NCBI GenBank assembly: GCA_015499985.1
Contig: JAAAUF010000153.1
Location: 1 to 50,957 of the forward strand
Reading direction: 5' to 3'
Length of the DNA: 50,957 bases
From: Haplosporangium gracile
Lineage: Eukaryota; Mortierellomycota; Mortierellomycetes; Mortierellales; Mortierellaceae
The number at the start of each line of letters is the position of its first letter. The first letter of the stretch is position 1. The position numbers were made by a program, and so were the translations under genes. Shown one piece after another: positions 20,150 through 30,645 of the stretch. The notes below the pieces were generated by a model. It was not told where the DNA came from. It saw only the letters and a program-made list of their open reading frames with translations, and ran no database searches.

Positions 20150-22108
20150 TCAAAGATGACTGGTACATCATTGAGCTGTAAGTTGGGTGACCTTAAAGTG
20201 AAAGCTCTTCAGCGATTTTACGTTTGTTGTATGTTGTCACACAAGCGTACCTATACTCTATTGATTCTACAGTCATTTAGTATGCAACGGTTTGACGGGT
20301 TCCGTCTTAGAAGAACTGAGTGAACTAATGAATCTACTCATCTTAAATCTCAGTAACAATGATCTGACAAGAACGATCCTCGAGTCCTACATCAAGCTAT
20401 TCCGCCTGCAACGATTTCAGGGACAAAATTATCTCTGGCTGTTGTGCGTTGACCTATTTTTTGAGGGAATATAACGCTAGACCAGACCGCTATCTAGGGA
20501 CCTCGGCTCTAACCAGATCACAGGCGTATTTCCCGTAGCGGTGACCAAAATGATGAAAATACAAGAGCTGTATGTATTGCTTTTGTGTTTGTTTGTTTGT
20601 TTGGAAGCAAGAGGGGTAAATATTACGACTGTTACCGTTGCTCATAGCTTTCCCCTCTTCTACTGTTTTTCGGTATCTTCGTTTGTTGCCCTTGCGCCTA
20701 TTACCCACAACTGCAATGGTGTCTATCGGATAGTGTCCCCAAGAACAACTACATGAATGGCCCACTTCCAAAAGAAGTCATGAAGCTCAAGCAACTGACC
20801 GAGTTGTACGTTCAAAACAGTCTATGAGTGCTGCTTTCGATTGCCTTTTGGTCTATGATATATCCGACACTCACATTCTCTCTCCTTCAAATATCATACT
20901 ATGAATCGATTTCTAATAGCGACTTTGACGGCTTGCTCCCCGAGGGCCTCTTCACGTCTCTTATAAAGCTGCGCGTGATTAACACCAACCAGAATGGGTT
21001 CACAGGGGACATTGCCGGTGAGATCGGGGCTCTTGCTAATCTTTTGCGCTTGTAAACAGTAGATCCTCTTGTCTGTCGCGTTTTTTTCTCTTTGCTTTGT
21101 TTGGTTGTCTGAGATTCAGGCACGGTAGACAAAAACTATGACCAACTAAACAGTTCTTTTTCCTGTTGAGCTACATAGTTCTGCTGGCGCGAATGAGTTC
21201 AAGGGTTGGGGGCCCAAAAGAATATGACAGCTGCAAGCAACTCTAATTCTTGTATGTCCCCCTTGATTTTTCAAGAATTGATGCACTCCAACTTTCATTT
21301 TTCTGAATATATTGGTTAACATTCTCTTGTGGCGCTATTGAACGCACCTTTTAGGAGTCTGGCAGACAATCATTTCTCGGGAGAGCTCCTCGACGTGCTT
21401 TTCGACCTTCAGAACCTCAAAGTGCTGGACCTACCTGACAACAAACTAACAGGAAATCTCTCACCTAGGATCGGGAATATGATCAGTCTGACACGACTGT
21501 AATGCATCTCTCTCTCTCTATGTTTCGTTTCTTCATAAATATAACTATTGGCCTGTATTGACGCATGGGCTCCTTCTGTCCTCCTTTGTTTCAATAGAGT
21601 CCTGACACACAACGAGTTCACGGGCCCACTGCCAATCGAGTTTCAGATCCTGTCGCGAATAGAGTATATGGTGATCAACTACAACCAGTTCGATAGTCTA
21701 TTTCCCTACCGCCAACGCTCCAACTCAGATGGATGTCTGCCTCGTGCAACCATATGAGTTCTCAGTTTATCCTCCCAACTCCTCGGTTGAGACATCCATC
21801 ACGCTGGCCTATCGCTGCAATCTCGACTGCAGTGGTACGAATTCCTTTTCTCGTGTGTTTCCCTGTCATGAAATGGCTGTCCGCGCTAGTCGTCGCACAT
21901 GCGTGATAACTAACAGCCAGCTATTTTTTCAAACTATGCACACGTAGACCGCGTGATTCACCCGGAGAAATACGACAAGTTTTTCAGGAGCTGCAGGACT
22001 GCTGGCCCTCCAATGGTCAACTCTGGTCGTCACTTTGAACACCATCACAACTATTCTTCAGCTCATGTAACGAAAAGGAAAATATCTCATGTTCAAACAC
22101 TCAAATAA
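20150..22108 (+). pseudogene. Multi-exon LRR protein (plant-type repeats), decayed
   Basis: Several short exons each encode one or two repeats of the LxxLxLxxNxLxGxLP type (LNLSNNDL, GSNQITGVFP, NNYMNGPLPKEV, TNQNGFTGDIAGEIGAL, ADNHFSGELL, THNEFTGPLPIEF). Most end in a split leucine codon followed by a donor (CT|GTAT, TT|GTAC and similar), so introns are phase 2 at repeat boundaries. Lesions: an in-frame TGA near 21227 in the KRI-stop-QLQ repeat, a lost donor near 20416, no acceptor for the full repeat near 20910, and a one-base frame change near 21700-21712 before a Cys-containing C-terminal segment. A last intron (GTACGA...CACGTAG) leads to a stop at 22108. The 5' end is missing, replaced by the inverted F-box fragment. 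In other fungi such proteins are extracellular or membrane LRR proteins. Confidence 0.65.
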
Positions 22109-22202
22109 AATGACCGTGTAGCCAACGTTCTATGCAAAAAATGGTTTATTTGTTTGCTTGAGCAACCAATATTGTTTGGGCATATGTCATGTCCAAGAAC
22201 GC

Positions 22203-23608
22203 TCAGTAAATAATGGTTGTCCGGATAGGGCATCGCTTCCGGAACTCCTTGTACTGGAAAAAGGTGTTGTGGTATGTCCTGACAAACCGGTATGCCTCAG
22301 ACCGACTCGAAAGGCGGATCAAGTATTGGCACGAAGAGGCCATCCGTTTTGACGGAACTGGAATGATGGCTGCCTCTGTTGTGTCCATGAGTTGGAACCG
22401 ACGGAACTCTGTCCTCAGGTGGTCCGGCCGAGAAGCCGCAGGAAGTCCTGATATGAGCACCAAATGTCCTGAGAATGGCTCTGATCGAAGGTTAGGCGGA
22501 ATCGAACGCTTGTCCCTTGGGTTATATGGGTCGAGCTATTTAGTTGACAAAAGAAAGAGTACACGTCGAACTGTTAGCTTATACGTCCTTGTAGATCCTG
22601 CCGAGACAAAAAAAAGTTACTTCAAAACCTCCTGAGATAACAGAGTGGTCGACAAGACCTCCTGCACTTTCTCCTTACCATGGTCATGTTGAGTTTGTGC
22701 CCACCCAGGAACTTTCCGTACTTCTGAGTGATAAAGTCGACAGCATCAGTTGCGGAGCGGAAAACAACCGTGACCTTGTTCTGAAACTCCATGAATTGAT
22801 TCCTGTGAAAGATAATATCCTTGATGCTCTCCTTCGAGTCCGCCAGCCTCCTGATATCGTCAGGCATGACAGTCGACGGCAGCTGGGTAATCAATAAGTA
22901 TGGCGAATATGCCTGCTTCTTTTTGGTCACTATAGCATCGAAAAGCAGCGGAAAATTCAAGGGTTAACTGCTAATGGGTCTGAAGGTGCGATCCAACTGA
23001 TATCACAATGATAAAACAGACATATTCCGATGCGTACCACTGGAAATGGCGTTAAGTTTCTTGAGATTCAGCTTAATGTTTGCCTGACTGTCCTCGACAG
23101 AAACAGGAGCAGCCGCCTGAGCTCCTTTGAGCGAGTCCCATGTCCTGGGGGTGGGCACAATAGGACGTTTCAACAATGAGGGTGGTGCTGTCGCGGAAGT
23201 GTCGGAGGTCCGTGCAGGCATATCCCATTTGCTGCTGGGTGGTAGATTGGAGTTCTTTCCTGAATCGCCACCCTGCCCGCCGCCAAACCCACTGAAGCCG
23301 CTAAGACCCCTGCTTTGGCCTTGACATACGGTAGTAAGTCTTCGATAGGAGACGGATAATGATGTCGAGAATAATTGTAGCGTCGATTGGTGGCAGGTAT
23401 ATGATGAAAGCGGCGTAATCTTTTGTTGGGAGAGAGGTTTACTCCGGAGTGCTGTTGAGTGAAAGCTGTTTCTGGAAACGTATGATGAAAGGATATTGAT
23501 ATGCCTGAACTGACATGTCGTCGCTGACTTTGTCTGCGAGCTAAGCTGTTGAGGTTTGATGGAGTGAGCGAGGAAAGACACCAATGTCCCTGAAGTGACT
23601 GCTGCCAT
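22203..23608 (-). CDS. Tandem RRM-like RNA-binding protein, probably mitochondrial, four exons
   Basis: Phase-consistent splicing gives exons 23608-23038, 22929-22679, a 13-nt microexon 22597-22585, and 22468-22203, total 366 residues. The N-terminus is rich in Ser, Thr, Arg and Gln with almost no acidic residues, like a mitochondrial targeting sequence. Residues about 198-272 form an RRM-like fold (YLLITQLPSTVMPDDIRRL ... VTVVFRSATDAVDFI), and about 280-350 a second one (LVLISGLPAASRPDHLRTEF ... YLIRLSSRSEAYRFV). The RNP motifs are degenerate, so RNA binding is likely but not certain. Intron 1 uses a TTAAC branch site, and the exon-2 acceptor (CTATAG) is fixed by an upstream in-frame stop. 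The exact orthologue is not recognised. It converges on the LRR pseudogene, 94 bases apart. Confidence 0.72.
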
Positions 23609-25674
23609 GGTCCTTAAAGTGTTCCTGTGCTCCGAGTTATTATTTGCTGCCAGTTATCCCGTTGGTTGGCTGAGGGCGAAACGACAAGCGCGATGGTTGA
23701 AGATGTAATGACCGGTTGTCGTTGGACCGGACCTCACACACAAGCGCTCAAATTGGTGTGCGGAGGGGACATTAAAATGGTAGTCACAGCTGCTGCGTTC
23801 TTGTTTATCCCAAGCCACGAAGAGCGCCACCAATTCTGAAAAAAGGCAAAAAACGTGTCGGAGCTGCTTGGCTGAGGGACTTTTTTTGTATTTGCTTGTT
23901 TGTTGATTACTGACGACTGACGCCCAACCTATCTCCCTCTACAACAACAAAGCGCGTCACCATCTTTCATCTTTTTTTGTCAGTGCCTCCAAATTTGACG
24001 AAGACGTCTTTGCTCTTCACAAAAAGTCACTTGTCAAGCAAATGGCGGCAAAGAAAACAAAACAATGAAAGAAAAGAGTATTCTTTGAAGACGGATGTAT
24101 TTTCTAGGGCTAAAAGATCTCGAGTCCACTTGCGCGCTTTTTTTTTATATATACCTTTTTATTTTTGTTGAAGCATGCACAAGGTAGTGACCAAAGAAAA
24201 AAAAATGCGGTAGGCTTGCCATTTGACAACGCGTTTTAGAACAAAACAATGCAAATTCGTCATTCAGATCCGCCATAGATAAGGTGTGGAGAGAAGGAAG
24301 AAAGAAGGAAAGAAAGCCCGAATAAACTATTTATCACTCCCTGCCTCCTTTTGAGAGAAGCGGGATGGATAGGGGCTTGTTTGGATGGTCATGCCTACAG
24401 GTCTCTCGTGTTCGAGAACCACAGTTTTTTTTTTTTTTTTGCAACTAGTCCTGTGCAATCCGATGATGTGATTGCGACGAGAAACGAGAGGAGGGTTAGA
24501 AGGACAGCTGCAGGAGCGAGGAAAGAAAGAAAAAGAAAACAACCTCTAGGTGAAAAGAGGAGAGAAGTAAGGAGCGTGATGAAAAGCAAAGGCAATAAGA
24601 AAAAGAAAAAGAAAAAGAAAAAGAAAAAGAAAAAGAAGGAAGAGAAAGAGATGGTTCCTGAGGCACGTGGACGGAGAGAATGAGCCAATGAGACCGCAGG
24701 GACAACTTTATTCGTTTTGATGTATGTGTGGGACTGTGTGGGTGACAATTCCAACCGAACCCAAAGAGAAGGAAGCGACGCACACCACTCGAGAGGAGGA
24801 AGGGTGCATTGGCCGCTTGAGAACAAGGAGAAAAAAGGGATACCCTGTCCCCTCCTCTACACCTTGCTTGCTGCTCTTCTTCCTCCTCTCCCTCCGTCAC
24901 CCTCTTCCAACTTGCCCATCATCTCTTCTTTGTTTTCTTCTTCTTCATCCGACATCACCCTCACAGGTACTTGAACACAAAAGGCGAATGGCCATGGACC
25001 ACGCAATCTTTTTTTGCTCACTCTTGCTCATCTTGACAACCGCAAAATCATCTCATCCTTTGTTCTTGTGTACCCCTTTTGCCCTTGACAAAAAACCGCA
25101 CAAACAAAGAGAGGCAGTGCCAAAATTGTGTCTGCTTTAAATCTCAGGGGAATGAACGACCTCGTTTTTTTTTTATTTTACTTTTTCTTCCTCCCTCCCC
25201 CTGTTTTTTTCTTTTGTTTTCTTCGGATAGTTCGGATAGTCAAAATGCTAAAACAGTGGTTGGGGTGTGTGGAAAGTAAAGAAGAATGAGAAGGGGACAG
25301 CCCTGGATCGTTTTGTCGGTAACGAACGCGGCCGTGGAGAGTCGAGACAACAGGGACAGTAAAAGAAATGTAGGGCCTCTCAATTGTGATTTTCGCTCTT
25401 ACTTTCTTTCTGCATATCTATCCCGCACCTTGGCAGACCATTTTCCACTTCTTTTCTTCCTTTTCTTCTTCTTCCCTTTCTTGGCCATTCTTCTCTTCTC
25501 GCATCCGTCCCTTCTGTTCGCTTATCGCTTTGTATTGAATACTTCGTCTTATCGTTATCCTCTTTTTCTCCTTCGTTACGCAAGTCGCACCATAGATACC
25601 AATTGACTACTTAAGTAAAGGTCCATCCTCTCGAAGCAAAGCAAACCTTCTCTCAGTCGCTTCACAACCACGCC
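23609..25674. other. Intergenic region between divergent RRM and antiporter genes
   Basis: About 2.1 kb holding the promoters of both divergent genes. It has long T/C tracts on the plus strand close to the antiporter start, T-runs near 24423, and a GAAAAA microsatellite. The longest translations are low-complexity (Lys/Glu or Ser/Phe). No gene recognised. Confidence 0.45.
24597..24637. repeat. (GAAAAA)n microsatellite
   Basis: About six tandem copies of a 6-base purine unit, flanked by other purine-rich sequence. Confidence 0.9.
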
Positions 25675-28600
25675 ATGGGATCCTCGGCAGGCAAGTCTCA
25701 ATGTCCACTGATGTATTGTGTGGTCTGATTATTTCCACAACATGGCTCACAGATTCCAATGACCATCCTCTAACCTCAATTGTTCAATCTTGCACGGAAC
25801 AACTTACAACAACACCCTTGCAGGTAGTATTGTCACTGGTCTTAACCCGACCGACTTCAACAAGGCCAACCCCTTCCCGCTCTTTGTTATCCAGGTAAAA
25901 AGATCATGACAAATCCCCACTAGACCCATCCAGTCTGCTGGTTTACGATAGTAAAATTAACCTCGCGTGTCCCTTCTCATACGAACATATACAATAGGCC
26001 ATCATTATCATCGTATTATGCTACCTCCTCCATTTTGTTCTGCGGAAACTCAAGCAACCCCGTGTCATCTCTGAAGTCATCGCAGGCATTCTACTTGGCC
26101 CATCCGTCTTAGGCCGTATACCCGGCTTCGCTTCCACTATCTTCAAGGCCGAGAGTCTTCCCTTCCTAAACCTCGTCTCCAACATCGGTCTGGTCTTCTT
26201 CCTCTTCCTGGTCGGGCTTGAGCTCGACCCTGCTCTGGTCGTCAAGCGTGCTAAGTTTGCCTTTGGTATTTCGTTTGCCGGTATGGCTCTCCCTCTCGGC
26301 GTCGGTGCTGCTGTCAGTTACGTTCTCTACGAAGAGATGGGTCCCGACAACAAAGTTGGCTTTGGTCAGTTTCTGCTTTTCTGCGGTGTGGCCATGGCCA
26401 TTACAGCCTTCCCTGTTCTCGCTCGTATCCTTGCAGAGCAAAAGCTGCTGACTACCAAAGTCGGTTTCTTGACCATCTGCGCCGGTGCTGTCGGCGACAT
26501 TGTTGCCTGGATCCTTCTGGCCCTTGTCGTGTCGATCATCAACAGTGCCAGTAAGATTACCCCTCTCTACGTCGTCTTGCTCTCCATTGCTTGGATCCTG
26601 GTCCTCGTCTTCCTGTTCCGCCCCCTTTTCAAGTACATGATTAAGAAGACTAAGTCTGAGGACGAGCCCAGTCAGACCATGATGGCCTTCACTATGGTCG
26701 TTGTCCTGGCCAGTGCTTTTGTCACTGACATTATCGGCGTCCATGCCATCTTTGGCTCCTTCTTGGTTGGTCTCATTATCCCCAACGATACCGGTTTTGC
26801 CGATGGCGTGACCAAGCGCATTGAGGATCTGGTCTCGGTCATCTTCCTCCCCATCTACTTTGCTCTCTCAGGACTCAAGACCCAGATTGGACTTTTGGAC
26901 AACGGCAGGATCTGGGGTCTTGTCATCCTGACCACCTTTGTCGCCTGCTTTGGAAAGATTGTTGGATGTACCGGTGCCGCGAAACTTCAAGGAATGGAGT
27001 GGAGAGAGTCCCTGGCGATCGGTGTCCTGATGAACTGCAAAGGTCTTATCGAACTCATTGTCCTCAACATTGGATACGATGCCGGCGTTATTAACGACAA
27101 AGTCTTTGTCATCATGGTCGCCATGTGTCTTATTACCACCTGCATGACCACACCCGCCGTATCATACATCTACCCTCCGCACTACCAGCGTGCCTCTGCA
27201 TTGAGAGCTCTGGCCAAGGAGAAGGCCAAGAGCGGAGACATTGAGCGCAACGACTACTTGGAGGACGCCGAGGCCACCAACAAGGGTATTATGTTGTGCT
27301 TGGATAAGATTCACAACCTGCCCGCAATGATGACCTTCCTCGACATGCTCCACTACGCCGTCCCCAAGTCAGAAGAGGCAGCCACCAGCGGATCCGCTGT
27401 CTCTGCCCACGGTACCCACGATCTTTCGAACAACATCGTCACCTTTGCGCCTGCTCCTCCCAAGTCCGGACCATCTCTGCTGGCTCTCCGTCTCTTGCAC
27501 CTGACCGAGCGTAGTTCGTCTGTCTTGATGGCTGCTACTGAACGCGCCGATGTTCTTAGCCGAGATGCCCTCATGACGGTTTTCCAAGCATTCGCCAAAC
27601 TGAACAGCATCCTTGTTCAACCTCGCATGACTCTGTCGACTGACCCCGATGACTTTGCAAACAGCATCTGCGATGAAGCTGCCGATAGCGGTGCCGGTGT
27701 TATCATCATCCCATGGAACTCGAGTTCGCTCCCTGAACTTCCTTCCAACACTGCTGAAGGAAGCGAGAACATCGTTCTTCCCCGCCCTGTTGTCACCTCC
27801 AACACGCCTTTGGTTAACCGCCTTCTCAGCGCTACTGCCGACTCGGGCCTCGTTACTGCCGTCTTTGTCGGCAGAGATTTCGGTGGCGGACACTTCACAA
27901 CCATTGTCGTACCTCTGTACGGATCCCAGGATGATAAGGATGCGCTCAAGCTTGCCTCATCACTGAGTCATAATAGAGCTTGCAACATTCTCATTGTCCG
28001 AATCCAGGCTGACAAGGCGTCTCAGTCCGGCGTTGAGGGAGAGACTCATATTGAGGTCGACAATTTTTCGATCAATTCAGAAGACGATAACGACGAGGAA
28101 AAAACAGGCATCCCAGACGACAACAGCGTTTTGGTTCTCAACTACTTTGGTCACCGTGTGTTTGCCGACAAGCGTTCAAGCAAAAAGAGCACAAGTGGTA
28201 CTTTGGACGTTGGAACCGAGGTCGGAGATAACATTTATATCCACCAGGTACCTACCCTTCAAGATGCCATTGGTTTCTCTAAGTCTGTCCTTGGTCCTCG
28301 TGATCTTTTAGTTCTTGGACGGGGGTCGACTGTCAAGCCTGGTCGCCTCAGCTCGGCCGCTTCCATTCACACTACTGACCTATCGACTGCCCTTGCCACC
28401 GGATCTCAAGGATTACATACCAGTGCCTCGGCCCACCATCTCCAGCCTTTTCCAATCGGAACCGTAGCGGCTACCACTATCGAGAACCCGTTTGGAGAGA
28501 CCTCTGGCCTTCGACCTCGCCATACCCTTCGCACTCAACCTTCGTCCCGCGACATTCATCACGCGTCAATGACTGTATCGAACATCGTCGGCATTGTCGC

Positions 28601-28871
28601 ACAGTCGTTCCTGAACTCTGAGGTCGTTAGCTCTTTGTTGGTGGTCCAATCGGGCAAGCGTTCCAAAGGTCTCGGCCTGGTCAGTCGCGTGGCTTCGTCG
28701 ATCATCCCTGGATCTCTCAGGGTCAAGCACTCCAACGAGATGAGCGGTGGCCACAAGCACCTTCTGGGCTTTGACAGTGAGCGTCCCCAGCCGGTCGAGC
28801 ATGACCTTGCCCAGCCTCAGCAGCAGCAACAATACCATGTCCGTATCGCCGAGCACGAAGAGAAACGATAG
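25675..28871 (+). CDS. KHA1: K+/H+ antiporter of the KHA1/CPA2 family, three exons
   Basis: Exons 25675-25690, 25824-25894 and 25998-28871 give 986 residues. The first exon is only 16 nt (MGSSA plus one base) and is followed by a probable GC-AG intron (AG|GCAAGT ... TTGCAG). Removing it joins to SIVTGLNPTDFNKANP, as expected for the KHA1 N-terminus. The Na_H_Exchanger domain (about residues 30-420) shows many hydrophobic helices, with motifs QPRVISEVIAGILLGPSVLG, GLVFFLFLVGLELD, AFPVLARIL and NCKGLIELIVLNIG. The C-terminal half (about 480-900) contains a soluble part with a TTIVVPLYGSQDDKDAL-like stretch, similar to the nucleotide-binding/USP-like tail of fungal Kha1, plus a Gln-rich end. It probably moves K+ against H+ in an endomembrane compartment. 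Yeast KHA1 is 873 residues, so this copy is longer mainly in the tail. Confidence 0.9.
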
Positions 28872-28929
28872 TTAACGTTTCCCTATATATATTTGTAAAT
28901 AATAATACACCTTGATTTTACGTTCCTGA

Positions 28930-30470
28930 CATCGTCCGACTCTTGAGTGACCATCTTACCTCGTCAGACCTGCTCGCATGCGTTCAAGTCTCCCATACCT
29001 AGAACAAGGATCTCATTCCATCCTTCTAGCAAACCATCGACGACAGCCAATGCAGTCGACCAAGGATCCTCGACTGCCGCGATACCCGGAATTATAAACA
29101 CAACAAAAGCAACACCTAGATTCGAGCCATCTTTGCAAAACACGCGCTCTATATCCGTCATCTCCGCCTTCGCTGGAAAGTCACTATCGCCGCAGAGACC
29201 TACGCAAAGACCTGCACCAATCTCCGTTCGCTTCTTATTAGCGATCTTGCCAACACAAAAACAGCGTTAGAGCGAATGGAACACGTAGCTTACAGTGGCC
29301 GTCCCGACGGTGGAGGAGGAACCTACTGACACCGCAATCTCATCCAGAAGCGAGCAAGATGGGAACTGAAAGAGACGCCACCACCTTGGCCGCTACTCTC
29401 TCCTCAATTCGAGGGAAAGCTCCAACCCCTGCTCCAAGGCAATCAACCTTTGGCCCAGCAGGAACAGAACTGGATGGTCTTTCAGGGCGTCTGGCTACTT
29501 CTTCTCCAGAGTCCAGCATTGCAGAGGCTTTGGTTGAGAAGGGACATCACACTCATTGGCAAAATTGAGTTTCAAGAGTTTGCCGCGTCGATTACTGGGA
29601 CTCTGAAAGACTTGGATGATATCCAGAACTTTTGCGGGTGTATTCAATTAAAGTCTGTGCTGGATAATCTTTCGGCCCCCGTCGTGAACAGCTACCTTTT
29701 AACACCTCCGCTCAATAGCCTGCTCATCGTTCTTCAGGACTGCTCAAAACTGAAGGCTGTTAACATTTCCAATCACAAAACCTCTGCTACCGAGCTGACA
29801 GTGCGTCCCTGGAGGTGTCGTCAGCTAGAAGTCCTCCGTTTTTAAGTCGTGGGCGTACCAAGGCTGAGCATGGCCGAGCAACAATGAATGGACGAGGGCA
29901 TGCGTGTGACTCAGACAGCAGACGAGGAAGGCCTCTTCAGTCATATGAAGAACCTGCTTCACAACTCTATCAACATTGGACTGGATGGCCTCTACTACTA
30001 CAATATCTTTCACGCCATGGAGAAACGAGAAGTTAACCTGATTACCTAGCGACTTGTCATGAGCCAACTAGCTAAGCCAACAAATCTGCGTGTGCTGGAA
30101 TTTGGTTATAACTACCAGGAAAGGCTCCTTTGAAGAACGACCATGGGGCTCAGAGGAGCCCTGATGGTCTAGTAGATGCGCCCTTCATTGCTGTTTCCAA
30201 TACTCTGAAGCTTTGGATAGGGATATATCTTTCTCAACTGGGCGCCTTGAAGGACCTGGAAGTTTTTGGGTTTGAGGGTGTTGACCATCGGATGAGTAAG
30301 ACTGACCTCAAGTGGATGGCGGAAGCATGGCCAAAACTGAGGGTAATACATGGCTTGCAGGGAGAGCGACTGGGGAGCTATGCAAAGCACACCGAGTTGC
30401 GCGAGTACATGCAAACTCTTCGACCCGATATCAAGCATTTCTTTAAACTACCATGTCCATATGAGCTGTC
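28930..30470 (+). pseudogene. F-box/LRR family pseudogene with repeated Trp-to-stop changes
   Basis: The plus strand lines up with the intact gene at 10098 from the second half of the F-box (SSDLLACVQVSHT) through the linker (IRAIFAKHALYIRHL), the mid-domain (QNWMVFQGVWLLLLQ), the LRRs (WRCRQLEVLRF) and the C-terminal cap (LEVFGFEGVDHRM, LKWMAEAWPKLRVIHGL, LRPDIKHF). Stops occur at 29000, 29027 and 29117 (all TAG where the relative has Trp), at 29327 (TGA), and at 29843 and 30047 where Gln is expected. Frame changes separate some blocks. The cap, inside the open stretch 30130-30603, is the best preserved part. It lies 3' of the antiporter and converges on the chromate transporter. Confidence 0.85.
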
Positions 30471-30645
30471 GAGGTACTCAACCTACTCTGCAACCAGAGT
30501 TTATAGATTTTACTCTACTTTCATTGCGTTTCAATTTCATCTTTGCTTCAGATTGAATGTGGAACGGACGAGGCAACAATGCCCACCCGCTGTTCTGTAT
30601 TAGGAGTGTTATTAAGTAGCTGAATAGACATGATATGGTTTGGTA

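Noticed and set aside
24351..24683. Open frame of about 110 codons across the GAAAAA repeat
   Set aside because: Composition is Lys/Glu/Arg repeats from the microsatellite, and the opposite strand is equally open. No domain or splice support.
24988..25140. Short frame with a hydrophobic start resembling a signal peptide
   Set aside because: About 50 codons, no splice support and low-complexity T/C-rich context upstream of the antiporter gene. Likely chance.
26166..26744. Minus-strand frame of 192 codons over the antiporter
   Set aside because: Antisense of conserved transporter helices. The Asp/Glu/Gln-rich product is the expected mirror of Val/Leu/Phe codons.
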